Shown: positions 63,640-64,000 of the stretch, piece by piece | Layout: every line of letters begins with the position of its first letter | Numbering within the stretch: position 1 is the stretch's first letter | From: Paracoccaceae bacterium | Lineage (GTDB): Bacteria; Pseudomonadota; Alphaproteobacteria; Rhodobacterales; Rhodobacteraceae | DNA length: 64,000 bases | NCBI GenBank assembly: GCA_019429405.1 | Contig: JAHYIZ010000007.1 | Location: forward strand, 23,021-87,020 | Direction: 5' to 3' | Position numbers and translations under genes: made by a program | The notes under the pieces: model-generated | The model's database searches: none | Told to the model about the DNA's origin: nothing | The model's input: the letters and a program-made list of their open reading frames with translations, nothing else

Positions 63640-63670
63640 TATCATGCCTCTTGGGGCTTCTGGTTGAGAG

Positions 63671-63697
63671 GCAGACGGGGCCTCATGCCCCGCCTGC
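63671..63697 (-). terminator. hairpin between tuf and rpsJ
   Basis: GCAG + CGGGGC pair with GCCCCG + CTGC around a 5-nt loop, with one opposed A/C mismatch. There is no T-run, so read-through from tuf into rpsJ is likely; it may mark an RNA processing site. Confidence 0.4.
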
Positions 63698-63710
63698 TTC
63701 GAACCGGGTC

Positions 63711-64000
63711 TTACTTGATGATTTTCGACACGACGCCCGCGCCGACGGTACGGCCGCCCTCGCGGATGGCGAAGCGCAGTTTTTCTTCCATCGCGATCGG
63801 CTGGATCAGCTCGACTTCGAACTTCAGGTTGTCGCCCGGCATCACCATTTCGGTGCCCTCGGGCAGCTTCACGGTGCCGGTCACGTCGGTCGTGCGGAAG
63901 TAGAATTGCGGCCGGTAGTTGGCGAAGAACGGCGTGTGGCGGCCGCCCTCTTCCTTGGTCAGAATGTAGGCCTCGGCCTCAAACTGCGTGTGCGGGTTCA
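63711..64000 (-). CDS. tuf: elongation factor Tu, 3' part only
   Basis: C-terminal 95 or so residues of EF-Tu; the gene continues beyond the window. Visible: '[39 protein letters not shown]' (domain 3) and the end '[21 protein letters not shown]' with stop TAA at 63711-63713. It precedes rpsJ as in the str-S10 order. Confidence 0.97.
   Translation of the reverse strand, partial: NPHTQFEAEAYILTKEEGGRHTPFFANYRPQFYFRTTDVTGTVKLPEGTEMVMPGDNLKFEVELIQPIAMEEKLRFAIREGGRTVGAGVVSKIIK

Overview
The window is a stretch of GC-rich alphaproteobacterial chromosome, most likely from the Rhodobacteraceae (Rhodobacter/Roseobacter group). The evidence is the tad (Flp) pilus locus type, the bztABCD-type amino-acid transporter, the gene order rpmH-rnpA-yidD-ttcA-...-yidC-MOSC-engB-argB, an alpha operon without rpsD, and a short luxR/luxI pair. 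I saw no insertion sequence, prophage or CRISPR array. Assignments come from reading the sequence and from remembered family features; no database search was run.

Layout. 1-9804 (+): tad/cpa pilus assembly genes in the order cpaB (5' truncated by the window edge), cpaC, OmpA-type lipoprotein, terminator, cpaE, cpaF, tadB, tadC, tadD, a second TPR lipoprotein, prepilin peptidase. The pilin gene itself is not in the window. 9794-16849: a large membrane protein of unknown function, an AAA+ ATPase, a HIT hydrolase, a GT14-type glycosyltransferase, a sulfotransferase and a ruvB without ruvA/ruvC. 17295-22094 (+): a polysaccharide operon (UDP-glucuronate decarboxylase, galE, membrane GT2 synthase, secreted GH26 glycosidase) preceded by a perfect 20-bp lux-box-like dyad and a consensus TATAAT. 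22410-27830: a small secreted protein, the divergent epmA/efp pair, a secreted GH128-like glycosidase, tRNA-Arg(ACG), a membrane protein and an orphan sensor kinase. 28061-37063 (+): rpmH, rnpA, yidD, ttcA, a degenerate GGDEF-EAL protein, yidC, MOSC protein, engB, argB, ferredoxin-like protein, SixA-type phosphatase. 37130-41788 (-): bztDCBA. 41994-47471 (-): atp12, HAD phosphatase, RluC-type synthase, crcB, rarA, luxI, luxR.

47701-64000 (-): the ribosomal protein cluster from tuf (partial) to rplQ. It looks split into separately transcribed blocks. After rplP there is a terminator, a decayed UbiA-family pseudogene and a promoter-like sequence before rpmC. After rpmD there is a terminator, a short ORF and a promoter-like sequence before rplO. 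After adk there is a promoter-like sequence whose predicted transcript begins with an H-type pseudoknot ahead of rpsM, which starts with TTG.

How it fits together. The luxR/luxI pair at 46-47 kb makes and senses an acyl-homoserine lactone. The lux box at 17.1 kb would connect that signal to the polysaccharide operon, and the tad pilus and degenerate c-di-GMP-type protein suggest a broader surface-attachment theme. The best candidates for something undescribed are the lux-box/polysaccharide connection, the rpsM leader pseudoknot, and the partitioned ribosomal superoperon with its UbiA pseudogene.
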